From: Parelaphostrongylus tenuis
Taxonomy: Eukaryota > Nematoda > Chromadorea > Rhabditida > Metastrongylidae
Assembly (NCBI GenBank): GCA_019055375.1
Contig: JAHQIW010000105.1
Location: 62,001 to 126,000, forward strand
Direction: 5' to 3'
Length of the DNA stretch: 64,000 nucleotides
Part shown: positions 53,601-63,009 of the stretch, in pieces
How the letters are laid out: the number at the start of each line of letters is the position of its first letter
Position numbering within the stretch: position 1 is the stretch's first letter
Notes under the pieces: model-generated
The model's input: the letters and a program-made list of their open reading frames with translations, nothing else
What the model was told of the DNA's origin: nothing
The model's database searches: none
Position numbers and translations under genes: made by a program

Positions 53601-55333
53601 AAAATGGAATGACAATCATATAATCGACCCATAAGATTGACTGTTTTTAAAACCTCGCAAATAAACGGTCAAATTATTTTTAGAACTATTTGAAATTACT
53701 TTGAATGTTTATTGCGAGTTTTTGAAAACAACCGATCTTATGGGTCAATTTTGATCTAACAGCCGAAATCCATCGACTGTAAGTGGTGATGGACCGGTGT
53801 CATTGTACACTATGCCATCACCACATACGCCTCCCTCCTTGCTACAATGCAGGGCGTAATGTGGGGTGTGGGTCAGTGACGAGGAGCCCGAAACCTCTGA
53901 AACACCGGTGTATGACCCTGTCTACGAACCTCGTTTAGGCTTTAGACACTTTTTTTCTTGGAACCATGAAATCTACATCTTATGTATAAGCACTTGGAGA
54001 GAAGAGCAGTACGAGTTACTACTCCTTCTTAACAGGCACCACAATGTTCTCTAAGTCTCTTTAACCCTTTGAGGACACCGCCGATAGACAGGCGGCGTCG
54101 CGCCGTCGCTTGCGCGGCAGTCGCTGGAAGGCAGCATTGTCTGGCTATCTGCGCCTGTCGCGAGACGCGACGTCGCCATTACAGTAGCTGAGTGAGATTC
54201 GACGTCACGTGGCTTGGCACGAAACGTATCATATGGTTCTTAGAGGATTACGCGGGAAAACCACAATTTTCGGAACCCCTAAAACAGTGGTGCTTGACAG
54301 GTTACAAAACAAAATTCATAGAAACGAAAGAAAAACACGCAATGAGAAACAAAAACCATAGTAGAGCGCTTCACTTCTGGTCCTTAGCTTATATATTCGC
54401 ATGGTTCAGTCTGATACAATGTTTGCGGTAAATTGTGAAAAAGAAGTACGTGATCAGTAGCGTCGAATGTGATGTCGGTGAAAACAAACTTGGAGTCGTC
54501 AAATCCTATTATATCATCATCTTTCGCGAGCACGGTGACCTGAAAAGAAGCAATAAACACTCTTTACCATCCAACATGAGATTTAGACCCTTGAAATAGT
54601 CTTTCTGTTAGTGACTCCGCTCAATGCATGTAACAATCTCCAACTTTTTTTCAATCAAATGACTATTTGAAGTGATACCTCCTCTGATCTTGGTTCCTTC
54701 AGCGGCACAAAACTCAGGAAACGTTGAGCTTCTCTTCGCATTTTCTCCATAGTCTTAAAGGAGATGAGAGAAAGAAATGGAATAGAATAGAAGGTAATGG
54801 AAAAGAAGGAGATGAAATAAGAAATTACGACGAAACAACTCAATTATGGACCTCATCGAGCCTTTCATACGTCATGAGAGCAAAATGCGACCTTTGCTGG
54901 ATTGTTGTCCTCCTCGTTCTGAACACCTAGAGCAATAATCGAACATAAACAGTAGAATATTAAGAAAATAAAAGCGAGAAAAGATGCATAGGACTTTGGG
55001 AATCGAAACAACCGCAGAAGAACTTGAACACCATACCTTTCCCTCGAGATCCATTCCAGTTAATTCGACGAGAAGTTGCTGGACTTCAGGATTTATGAAC
55101 GATTTTTCCGCGTCAACTGGGGAGACCTCTGGGCCAGACATCGTCCTGGACTAGAGAGTTTAGTTACCCAAGTTTGAGCCGATGCTATGGTAACTGTTGC
55201 GAGGATTAAAGAGTTGAAGAGAAACTGAGCTTACCTTGATGGTTTCAACCAGGCCGAGTACCAACTAACCTGCTCAACATAGGGAATATTCAGCCGCGAT
55301 ATCCTAAGAACCAATTTCAACATTACTGAGGAT
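50663..55333 (-). CDS. mrps-22: Mitochondrial small-subunit ribosomal protein mS22 (MRPS22)
   Basis: Mitoribosome 28S subunit protein. Twelve exons: 55,333-55,270 (ATG 55,323), 55,150-55,037, 54,926-54,852, 54,753-54,679, 54,539-54,450, 53,491-53,349, 53,259-53,176, 53,101-52,956, 52,290-52,176, 51,693-51,577, 51,521-51,447 and 50,737-50,663; about 387 residues. The N-terminus MLKLVLRISRL is a mitochondrial presequence. Family blocks: FINPEVQQLLVELTGMDLEG, KFVFTDITF, RTVVVREVDGTLRTATPEEHDRMN, HEFVLDWACWFYEPDDPAYVK, STRHFATLVFYLALNG and DCANLVRLQKRL. Phases agree everywhere except exon 53,491-53,349, which is one base short before VFPPPVFEDPYLQ. The last three exons form a Ser/Asp/Lys-rich tail absent from the vertebrate protein. 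The acceptor CTTTCAG 10 bp before the ATG fits trans-splicing. Introns hold SINEs and repeats. Confidence 0.92.
50785..51055. repeat. SINE-2 foldback copy
   Basis: The left arm GAGTACTGAGTGGCATGTGC with CTTCAACCCGCGTTTTCACG and CTACCACTAGACCACCGAGG is the inverse of the right arm GGTGGTGTAGTAGTAGCACG with ACACGGGTTTAACGG. Between the arms is about 60 bp. In an MRPS22 intron. Confidence 0.65.
51065..51385 (-). repeat. SINE-1, best-preserved copy
   Basis: Tail AAAAGGATAAAAGGATAAAGC, CTTTACAATGACTCGCGG, CAGTGCTGCTTATCCTCCC, GAGCGCGAGATAGAACC (inverse B box with one change) and AACCACCGCGCCACATGCGC (inverse A box). In an MRPS22 intron and sense to the gene. Abuts the SINE-2 foldback. Confidence 0.75.
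51770..52055 (-). repeat. SINE-1 copy, diverged
   Basis: AAAGATCTCGACGTGTGTCAA, AATCCCTGAGGGATGCGCCA, TTTTGACAATGACTCGAGG, CACGAGATCCGAACC and ACAACGCCACATGCACC. In an MRPS22 intron, sense orientation. Confidence 0.65.
52545..52715. mobile_element. Hairpin element, end related to 55-56 kb hairpins
   Basis: GCCTTGCAATCATTTTTGAGCCACGCATGTC pairs with GCATGCGTGGCTTAAAAACGATTGCGAGGC in reverse, and TGGTCTGTCAAACAG pairs with CTGTTTGACAGACCA. It is preceded by CCTTCGTTTCGAGTGTTTTC, resembling the CCTTTCCTTCGAGTGCTTT end of the 55.66 kb repeat. Confidence 0.65.
52725..52830 (-). repeat. SINE-2 solo arm
   Basis: GAGTAGTACGCAAAAACTTG, GGCGGGAGCTGCACCCGC (inverse B box) and GTGCTATCACTACACCACAG (inverse A box). 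In an MRPS22 intron. Confidence 0.6.
53700..53945 (+). repeat. 250-bp repeat family, copy 2
   Basis: Matches 49,155-49,385 in the same orientation: GCCGAAATCCATCGACTG, TGTCATTGTACACTATGCC, ACGCCTCCCTCCTTGCTAC, CCGGTGTATGACCCTG, CGAACCTCGTTTAGGCT. The inner palindrome CCGAAACCTC(T/C)GAAACACCGG is shared. No coding. Confidence 0.65.
54060..54247. mobile_element. MITE-D copy
   Basis: The left end TTAACCCTTTGAGGACACCG pairs imperfectly with the right end GGTTCTTAGAGGATTA. The GC-rich centre GGCGGCGTCGCGCCGTCGC is shared with 41.2 kb in inverse orientation. In an MRPS22 intron. Confidence 0.65.
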
Positions 55334-55439
55334 CTGAAAGAAAACCAATCGGTGAAAAAAGCAAAACGAATGAACTAAGTTTATAAGGCAGTGGAATTAC
55401 GAACTACGCAAATAACAGTCTAATACAAAAATTGACAAC

Positions 55440-55555
55440 AGTCCTGAGAATTGAGTGGTGAGCAAAAACACCCCCGGATAGGATGAAACGTCGGTTCGAT
55501 TCCCACCTGAGGTCGTGTTTTTGCTCACCACTCAATTCTCTTAGGAATATAAAAA
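55440..55555. repeat. SINE-2-related short hairpin
   Basis: AGAATTGAGTGGTGAGCAAAAAC pairs exactly with GTTTTTGCTCACCACTCAATTCT about 75 bp on. Between them is GTCGGTTCGATTCCCACCTGAGG, a B box. Just upstream of the MRPS22 start. Confidence 0.7.
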
Positions 55556-55659
55556 ACATCATAACAATGCGAAATGGATCAAAAAATAATATCAATTTCG
55601 AGTACAGATAACAGTATGGTAGAAATAAACAATAAAACAATAGATCCTTTCATTTTATA

Positions 55660-56135
55660 CCTTTCCTTCGAGTGCTTTATTAAGACCACGCTCAAATTTC
55701 AATAGATCCTTTCATTATTATTTGAGCCAACATGTCATGTGGTCTGGTAAAGGCTCTTGTACAGCCCGAGACGCGTGTTTCGTCCTTACAGACTCATCAG
55801 CCGGGCAGAACCCGTCGTCTGTCGATCTTTTCATAGTCAGTTCTCTTGGGAGCGTCACACTCCTTATATATAGTTATCGACGACCTACGCTTTACACTCT
55901 ATGTCAGGTGAAACATTCACCTAACACAGAGTAATGTGCACTCGATTGCTCATTGGCTGGTACTTTTATCATAATTATACCTTTATCTCGAGTGCTTTAT
56001 TGAGACCACACTCACATTATTAATAATAATAATGATAATAAACAATTAAATAATAATAAAAATAAATTAAATAAAAAATAACAGTAATAATTTGAGCGTG
56101 CTCTTAATAAAGCACTCGAAATAAAGGTATAATAA
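55660..56135. repeat. Hairpin and 140-bp repeat cluster
   Basis: 55,978-56,016 reads CCTTTATCTCGAGTGCTTTATTGAGACC and is mirrored at 56,097-56,131 by AAGCACTCGAAATAAAGG; the AT-rich loop is full of TAATAA. 55,660-55,857 starts with a near copy of the same end (CCTTTCCTTCGAGTGCTTT) followed by the 140-bp repeat seen inverted at 38,552-38,712. Confidence 0.65.
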
Positions 56136-56600
56136 AACAATAGTATAGAATAAGCATGAACAAAAAAACAAACAAAACAATTTGAACAGAACGATGTAAA
56201 TCAGAGAGAATTAACCAAAGTAAATAAAAATGAACAGAATAAATAGCATAAGATAAAAACAAACGAACAAAATAAAATGAATAAAACACAGTAGAATAAA
56301 AAAGAATAAAACAAAGAAATAAAGACGAACACAGCTCATCTATAGCAAAAAAGACATTTATGACAAAAAAATTTATAAAGTACCCTAGATTTACATTTAG
56401 AATATTTGAGTGGATAAAGGCACAATAAAAATATATTTACAACAAAATATAATGACTAAATCATCCGTAAACGAATCCTTTTTCGTGGATTTCGGTGAAA
56501 ATCCGCGTTTTGAACGCGACCGATCGGCACCAAGGAGGGCTAGCTATTGACCACTATTTGATCTAGTGGGCCCTATACACACTCGGCAGTGGGTCTATTG
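56136..56600. other. AT-rich region with AATAAA-like tandem motifs
   Basis: About 250 bp of AATAAAA, AACAAAA and GAATAAAAC repeats, then unique sequence. No gene. It lies upstream of the operon start. Confidence 0.6.
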
Positions 56601-56884
56601 ATTTTCTTTTCGGCTGGGATTGAATAATCGACTAAAGCCCTCAAGTCGTCCCCAAACAAAAACGACACAAAGTCGATTGAAGAATTTTTGGGCTCAAAAT
56701 AATCCATGCAAAAAGTGCCGTGACGGGAGTTCCATTGCGGACATGGTGGTGTCCACGCCCCTCTGCTCGATAGTTGCGGGGTGCAGAGGGTTTAGCGGGG
56801 TTTGGGTTCGGATTTACCCGGAGACGTATGGGGCTGTGAAGTGCAGAGTACAATTCCGACTTGGCTGGGCATTCAGTAAGGAAA

Positions 56885-57380
56885 ATTGATGGTTTGCTGA
56901 CTGAAACTTACACGGTATTCGGCATTCAGTTAGAGCTTCTAAGGTTTGCTGACTACAATTGAGGAGTACCTAATTAGGAGCTTTAGGGGCTTGCTGACTA
57001 AACCAGACGGCTACTTGTTAGGAATCTTTGAGAGTTTGCTAATCACAGTTGCGCAAAGCCTTTTGCCCTTCTACAGTTGTGTGGGTGAGCGAAAGGTGGT
57101 CACTAAACCTAGAGGGATATAGTTGAGGAATATGAGGGTTTGCTAACTACAACTTATTCGGTTTATAATTAGAGTTTATTAAGAGTTTGCCGAGTAACTG
57201 ATTGGGTAACTAGTTTCGTCTTCTGAAAGTTTGTTGACTACGAGTGGGTAGTTGTCTAGTTGGGAATTTGAGGGTTTGCTGGCTAGCATTGATTGACTAG
57301 TTAGCGGGGACTTTGAGGGTTTGCTAACCACAAAAGCCCGGAGCCTTTTCCTCTTCCGAAGATGTGCGTGTGTGAACAAC
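56885..57380 (+). repeat. Minisatellite with GTTTGCTGACTAC units
   Basis: About ten diverged units of 44-50 bp each starting (G)GGTTTGCTGACTAC and ending TTTGAGG. Two longer units (57,033 and 57,332) share CACAA/GTTGCGCAAAGCCTTTT/CCCGGAGCCTTTTCC and a GTGTGTGAAC-type end, suggesting a higher-order arrangement. The minus-strand open frame here is a by-product. Confidence 0.7.
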
Positions 57381-57639
57381 AAGCCACTTTATATCGGAAA
57401 CGCAGCTATTTTTTTTTTGAACACTGAATTCGGTTTGAAACATAAGAAGATGGTTTACAAACTGAAAATTAGAAAATAATAATTCAAAAATATATCAAAA
57501 TCTTGATCGGAATGATAAGAGATGAGATCTGCCCAGGAGACTGTGATGACGACGGGTCGTGAAGAGTAAAAACTTATCTTTACACGATCTAGTGGAAATC
57601 CTACAGATTTCTGATGTTCACCTGTATCACCTGTCGTCC

Positions 57640-60600
57640 CGTTAATCGCCGAATGACTCGAGCGGGTACCAGCAACACTTCCATTTTTCCCCATCGCGTG
57701 CAAGAGTAGCCCAGTGGGTCCTCCTTGCTCTAGGAATTCGCTGAGCATCATATCTTTCTTCCATCGCTTTCGTGAAGAAATCGAACCAACGTGTCAGTGG
57801 CCTTCCTTTAGAGCGCTTGCTATCCCGAGGAATCCAGTCAGTAACGGCTCTCGTCCATCGGTTGTCGTTGAAGCGCATCACGTGTCCGGCCCACCTTATT
57901 TTCGATATCCTGGCGTGTAGAACGGCGTCTCTGATTTTCGATCGTTGACGTAGGTCGGAACTTCGGATCCCTTCTCTCATTCGCAAGATACGGGATACTC
58001 CTAGCATCGACCTTTCGACTGCACGTCCAATAAGGCCAAATGACCTTCCATACTGCTTACGTAGCGACCAGGTTTCTGCTGCATACGCTTGGGCAGGGAT
58101 AATCGTCGAGTCTGGGCACGGAGTCGGATGTTCTTTGTCCTCTTCACTACATCTTCGATGCTCTTAAACGTTCCCCAAGCCGTTCGTTTCCTCCTGCTCA
58201 ACTCTGGAGCTAGGTCGTTCATCATGATGATTTCACGACCTAGATAGACGTAACTGGAGCATTCGGAGATTGTCGTTCCGTTGAGCGTGGATGGGGCATT
58301 CAGTACCCATCCGCTCCTCATGAACATCGTTTTCGTTAGATTTAGTTGAAAAACCTACCTTTCCACAGGCGTTATCGAAATCGGCCAACATTCGTTGCGC
58401 TTGGCTGATGTTTGGTGTTATGAAAACGATACCATCAGCAAAGCGAAGATGGTTTAATTGCTAGACGTCAACTTTCACTCCCATTTCGTCCCATTCTAAT
58501 GTTCGCATGACGTTTTGTAGGGTAGCAGTGAATAATTTTGGCGAAATTGTATCGCCTTGTCGAGCCCCTTCTCATACGTCAGTGGTGATATTGTTGTGGA
58601 ACGAAGATATTTTGGTCGTGAAATCATTATAAAGCTCACGAAGAATCATTATGTGCCGAGTAGGAACGCCCTGGTTATCCAGAGCCACTATAACCGCTTC
58701 TGTTTCCACTGAATCAAAGGCTTTCTTCAGATCGATGAAAGTGAGACAGAGTGGTTGTTTGCATTCTCGTGAAACTTCAATGAGTCTTGTGATCGTATGG
58801 ATGTGGTCTGTGGTACTAAATCCTTTTCGGAACCCTGCTTGTTCGCATGGCTGTCCTTCGTCCAGTGTCCTGTCAGTCTTGGTTAGAATGACTCGAGTAA
58901 AGAGTTTACAGACAACGGACAGCAAGCAAATTGGGCGATAATTGCCTATGTCGTAAAGGTTTCTTTTTCTGAACAACAGTACGGTCATGATAGCTTTTCA
59001 TTGAATGGGGACCTTGCATTCTGACAGGTGCGAGTGAAGAGCCGAGCAGGGTGTTGATGAGAACTGGCGCTAGGTTCTTCAGGTGCTCTGATCTGATCCT
59101 GTCTGTACCGGGTGTTGTTCTCTTCTTCACCGACCATGAAGCATGTCGGATTTCGGAAGGGAGGACCGGTGGAACGACAGATTCGTCTTCTTTCAATTTA
59201 TATAACGGTAAGAGGACATGGCTAGCGAAGAGATCCGAGTAGTAGTGATGGATGATTTTCTCCATAGCCCTTCTGGAAGCTGCAAGTTTCCCGTCAGAGC
59301 ATCGGAGTGCAATCATCTTGGTCCTAGAATTGGCGAAGTCTCGCTGGGCTTTGCGAATGCTCTTCCCAGCTTCTGCAGCTTCTGCCATAACTGCTGCTCT
59401 TCTCTCTTTGAGGTCTTTTATCGCTTCTCTGCATCGTTTCGCAAGATCGGACGTAGGGATTTGGTTGCCTGTAGCTCGTGCGAGTCCACGTTGACGTATC
59501 AGCTCGCGTGTCTGCAGAAACAAGCGTCTTTTCGTGGCTTTAAGACTCTCTGCTCTCATAACGCTAGCGTGAAGATATTCTACAAGCGGGTCATATTCTC
59601 CGTTGATGTTGTCGACAACGGTATCTTCCCAAGAGCCGACTAATGATTTGAATACATCCCAGTTTATGGTAGTTCTGGTAATTCGTCATTCGAGTTGAGC
59701 GGCTTTCTCTCCTCTTTGAAAAAAAGGGAACGTTGCGCGGAAGAGACGATGGTTTGATCCCGTGTAGAACTTCGGAACAACAGCGGCATCGGTCATGCGA
59801 AACCTTCGATTTATTGAGATGAGGTCTATTTCGTTATGACACTCTATAGGGAGACTCCCATGTCCATCGCTGAGAGTGAGGCTTTTGGAATTGTGAGTTT
59901 TCACGGATGGTTTGGGTCGTCATAATAAACTCAGGTAGGCTTTCACCCTGTTCATTCCATTCTAGTCCGCGAGTTCCAGTGTGACGTTCTTCAGACGCTC
60001 TACTAGGTCCAATGTTTGCATTAAGATCTCCAGCAATGATCTTGAAGAAGGTATGGTCTTCTCTGGAGAATTTTTCGAAGTCCATACAGAACGCGTCGAC
60101 TTCTTCTTCGTCATAGCTTGATGTTGGTGCGTAAGCAACGAAGATGCTCAAAGCCGGCATTAAACTACATCGTTTCAACCGTAACCGTCCGATACGGGTT
60201 GTTAGTTGTTCAGGCGAATCAATGTTCACGGTCAAATTCGATTTGCCGAGGACGTCAACGCCCCGACACCTTTGCTATCGCATGTTCCAAGGAACAGTTC
60301 TCCTCCGATGTCATACACAGCGTGAAAATGATAGCGTCTTCTCGTCCCAGCCAGGCCATTTATTGTTGTTTCTAGCATTTTGATACCTAACGTATAGTTT
60401 GCTAGGCTCTGAGCGTGGGGAATGGGTACTCAGGAGTAGCTTGCCGGTCTTTCTCCGAGGAGCGGGAGGAGCTTATTTGTTGGAGGCGATTTCTAACCGT
60501 CTCCCGTGTACTTCCCAGAAGCTTGATTGCAGGGGATTTCGCCGATTTGACTTGTGGGAATAGAGTTTTGTCAAATCGGTGCTGCAGAAGCACGGAGCCA

Positions 60601-60660
60601 TCCCCTGAATCCACCTGCGTCTCTGGGAAGCACTCGGTCGCTTTTGGTTCGCATTGAGTT
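57640..60660 (-). mobile_element. RTE-clade non-LTR retrotransposon, inactivated
   Basis: A degenerate endonuclease/reverse transcriptase frame on the minus strand. N-terminal segment near 60.6-60.3 kb; EEP endonuclease part with [49 protein letters not shown]; linker with RDFANSRTKMIALR; reverse transcriptase with IGNYRPICLLSVVCKLFTRV, EQAGFRKGFSTTDHIHTITR, CLTFIDLKKAFDSVETEAV; C-terminal RWAGHVMRFNDNRW and HWATLARDGEKWK. At least three frame changes and a TAG (58,461-58,463). The FADD catalytic box reads FADG (58,431-58,433), so the copy cannot be active. The family resembles RTE elements common in hookworms. It sits upstream of the operon, same strand. Confidence 0.9.
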
Positions 60661-60669
60661 TCCCCTATC

Positions 60670-62100
60670 CACCACGTGTAGGCGCGCTACGTGCCGTCGC
60701 GACTAACCAGGTGGGATGTCTTAGAAGAGGGAGATCCGTGGTTCTGATGTTATTTGCTAAAAATTAGCAATGGCAAGAGTCATTCTGATAAACCCATACG
60801 GGACCACGGACCCAGCCCTGCGTGTCTAACCCATAGCGTGTTTCGTCTAGTAATGACGTCTAACAATGGAACGTGCTACTTCTAACAATGGCACGGGAAT
60901 ATAGGCACCTTGTTAGACGCGGTACGCTAGGGTTAGACGCCATTTTACACGCCACACGCTCCATTCTTAGATGCTATTGTTTGAAGCAAAATGCTAGGGG
61001 TTAGACTTAAGGGGGCTGGGTAAATGGTCTCTTATGGGTCAAAAACAATAAGTGAAAAGCTCACAACGGATAAGGTTAGCCACACGGGCTAGACATTAAA
61101 GCACGAGGGTGTACAGCTCCAGTTCAAAACTGGGACGAATTTGGTGAAGGGCGAAACTTTCTCTTCATAAGTTTGCTCGGTTTGATGACTTCCCTGCTCA
61201 TTTTCTGAAATACGCGACGACAACATGACCTACAACGAATTTTTTGGCCAATAATTGAATTATAAAATTTTTATGTGCGCAAAAATTAGTAGTAGATTGG
61301 AAGGCCACACTTTCGCTAGATGAAAAGTGTCTCACAAATAGGCCCTTTAGTGAAATCCTCTAAAATCGTTAGTATAGGTGGTCTCACATTTGACACACGA
61401 AGCGGTCATGAAGAGGACCAAGTCGCCTTGAGACGTCAGCCATCTATCGTGCGAATAGAATTTTATTTTGGATTTTATAGCGTTATAAAAGAATGTTTTG
61501 GAAACCAGCAACATAGTGCTGCAACCAGAAATGCGAGCTTTCCAATTATTATAAACACTCTCATGAACATTTCTTGCACAGCGAATAAGGTCGATTATTC
61601 ATCTGTTTCCTTATAACCGAATAGTACCAATAGTTATCAACCAAGCTTCTAATAGAACTGCAGAGTTTAGTGTTTCTTCAGCAATAACTAACTGCGAGCC
61701 TCTCTTGAGATGATCGTTCTATTATTCTACTGCGACACGGGCGGAACTATAGTAGCACATATATTGAAACAATTCTCATTTCCGTCAACGTCAGTGTGGT
61801 ACTGTTTGAAGTATACCCATTATTCTAAATAGAAATAAAGGCTTTTGGATAGATTATGAAATAATGGAGCTTGACATAAACTCCACTATAGTTTTCGCCT
61901 GGGCACCGCACTTCCTGATACGTGCGGAAAAGTCTGGAGTCATTTGACTACTAATCCTTACTTGTTGTTTTCCCACATAGGTATTTAGATTCTTATACTA
62001 TTATTATTATTAGATTATTATTATTTAAATTCATTGGTATTTAGATTCTTTACAACGGTTTGATGTCGCGTCTACAGTACACATGTGTCTGCCTAAGTCA
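60670..62100. other. Region with low-copy repeats, no gene seen
   Basis: 60,840-61,010 shows repeated TCTAACAATGG(A/C)ACG and GGTTAGACGCC words in both orientations. 61,075-61,145 has a weak tRNA-like block (GTTAGCCACACGGGCTAG ... CAGTTCAAAACTGGGACG). No exon chain. Confidence 0.45.
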
Positions 62101-62101
62101 C

Positions 62102-62495
62102 TAGGTTGGGGAAAAAGTTCTGAGTAAATGCTTGTATAACATTTACGTATGCAGCTACTACACCCGAACAAATACAAAACTAATAGTCAAAGTACTCCCT
62201 TTCAACTTCAAGCACTTCCTGCCACTTCTCCGGCAAAAGATCGAATCTCTGTGTCTTCGCCCCAAGCCAGATTGATGCGTTCACTTGCCACCATTGCATT
62301 TGAACCCAACAGCCATACTTGCGTCATCAACAACTTAATTTTCTCGCTTGCTAACTCTATCTTGAAATAAGTAGATAAATCATATACCAGTCAGCGCGAT
62401 AGAAGACGGACTTTCAAATGAGCCCAGAAACACAAAAAATGGCAGACATACAAAAAAGTTCCAAGCATTTTCTGAGAACTTTTTCCCCAACCTAT
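62102..62495. mobile_element. Mariner-type MITE (about 394 bp)
   Basis: The left terminal repeat TAGGTTGGGGAAAAAGTTCT and the right inverse agree at 22 of 23 positions. The interior shares AGTCAAAGTA...CTCC...TTC and CGCCCCA blocks with the 34.76 kb element. No intact transposase. The near-identical ends suggest recent insertion. Confidence 0.8.
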
Positions 62496-62718
62496 TGAAA
62501 TCACTCGAAGTGTGACTGCCACTTGTAGGAATATCAATATAAAACGTGTCTTTTGTTTCTAGATTTGCAACAGATAAATGAACTAAAGTAAATTCGGATA
62601 GGGTTCCACAATAGTTAATGATGCAGTGTACCAGGAAGCGAGATGATAAGCAAGGCGCATGTTGATCCTCTCTGTCCGCACCCCCTTGCAATCAATCAAC
62701 GAATGCCATCGTGTTTAC

Positions 62719-63005
62719 CTCAGCTCGACCACTTTCGAGATTGCTAGGAGAATCGTCTCACCTAATATTCTACGACAATTTTGAAGAAGAAGTATTCCAT
62801 CAACAGACAGCTCGTGAAATCTTTGAAGATCTCTGCGGGGGATGAATGTGAAAGAGGCCATCGATTGCAGGAATTGCTAGAACCTGAAAGTGTGCCATTA
62901 TTAGATGTAGCACGCTGAAGACTAGAGATGCGGAGGAGATGGAGCGGACCGTCCAGAGTTGCCGTTTTGAGACGTATGAGCCTTGGATCCACGGTAACGA
63001 AATGG
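62719..63005 (-). CDS. Fragment of an unidentified gene
   Basis: Exon 62,883-62,805 (after CTTTCAG) reads VLAIPAIDGLFHIHPPQRSS and joins in phase over a 43-bp intron to exon 62,761-62,719, ETILLAISKVVEL, which is followed by GTAAAC. An upstream open piece starting at 63,005 after ATTAG reads FVTVDPRLIRLKTATLDGPL but its junction is unresolved. Short introns and phase agreement support a real gene. The product is unknown; the gene probably continues beyond or is interrupted by the mariner MITE at 62.1-62.5 kb. Confidence 0.4.
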
Positions 63006-63009
63006 CTAA

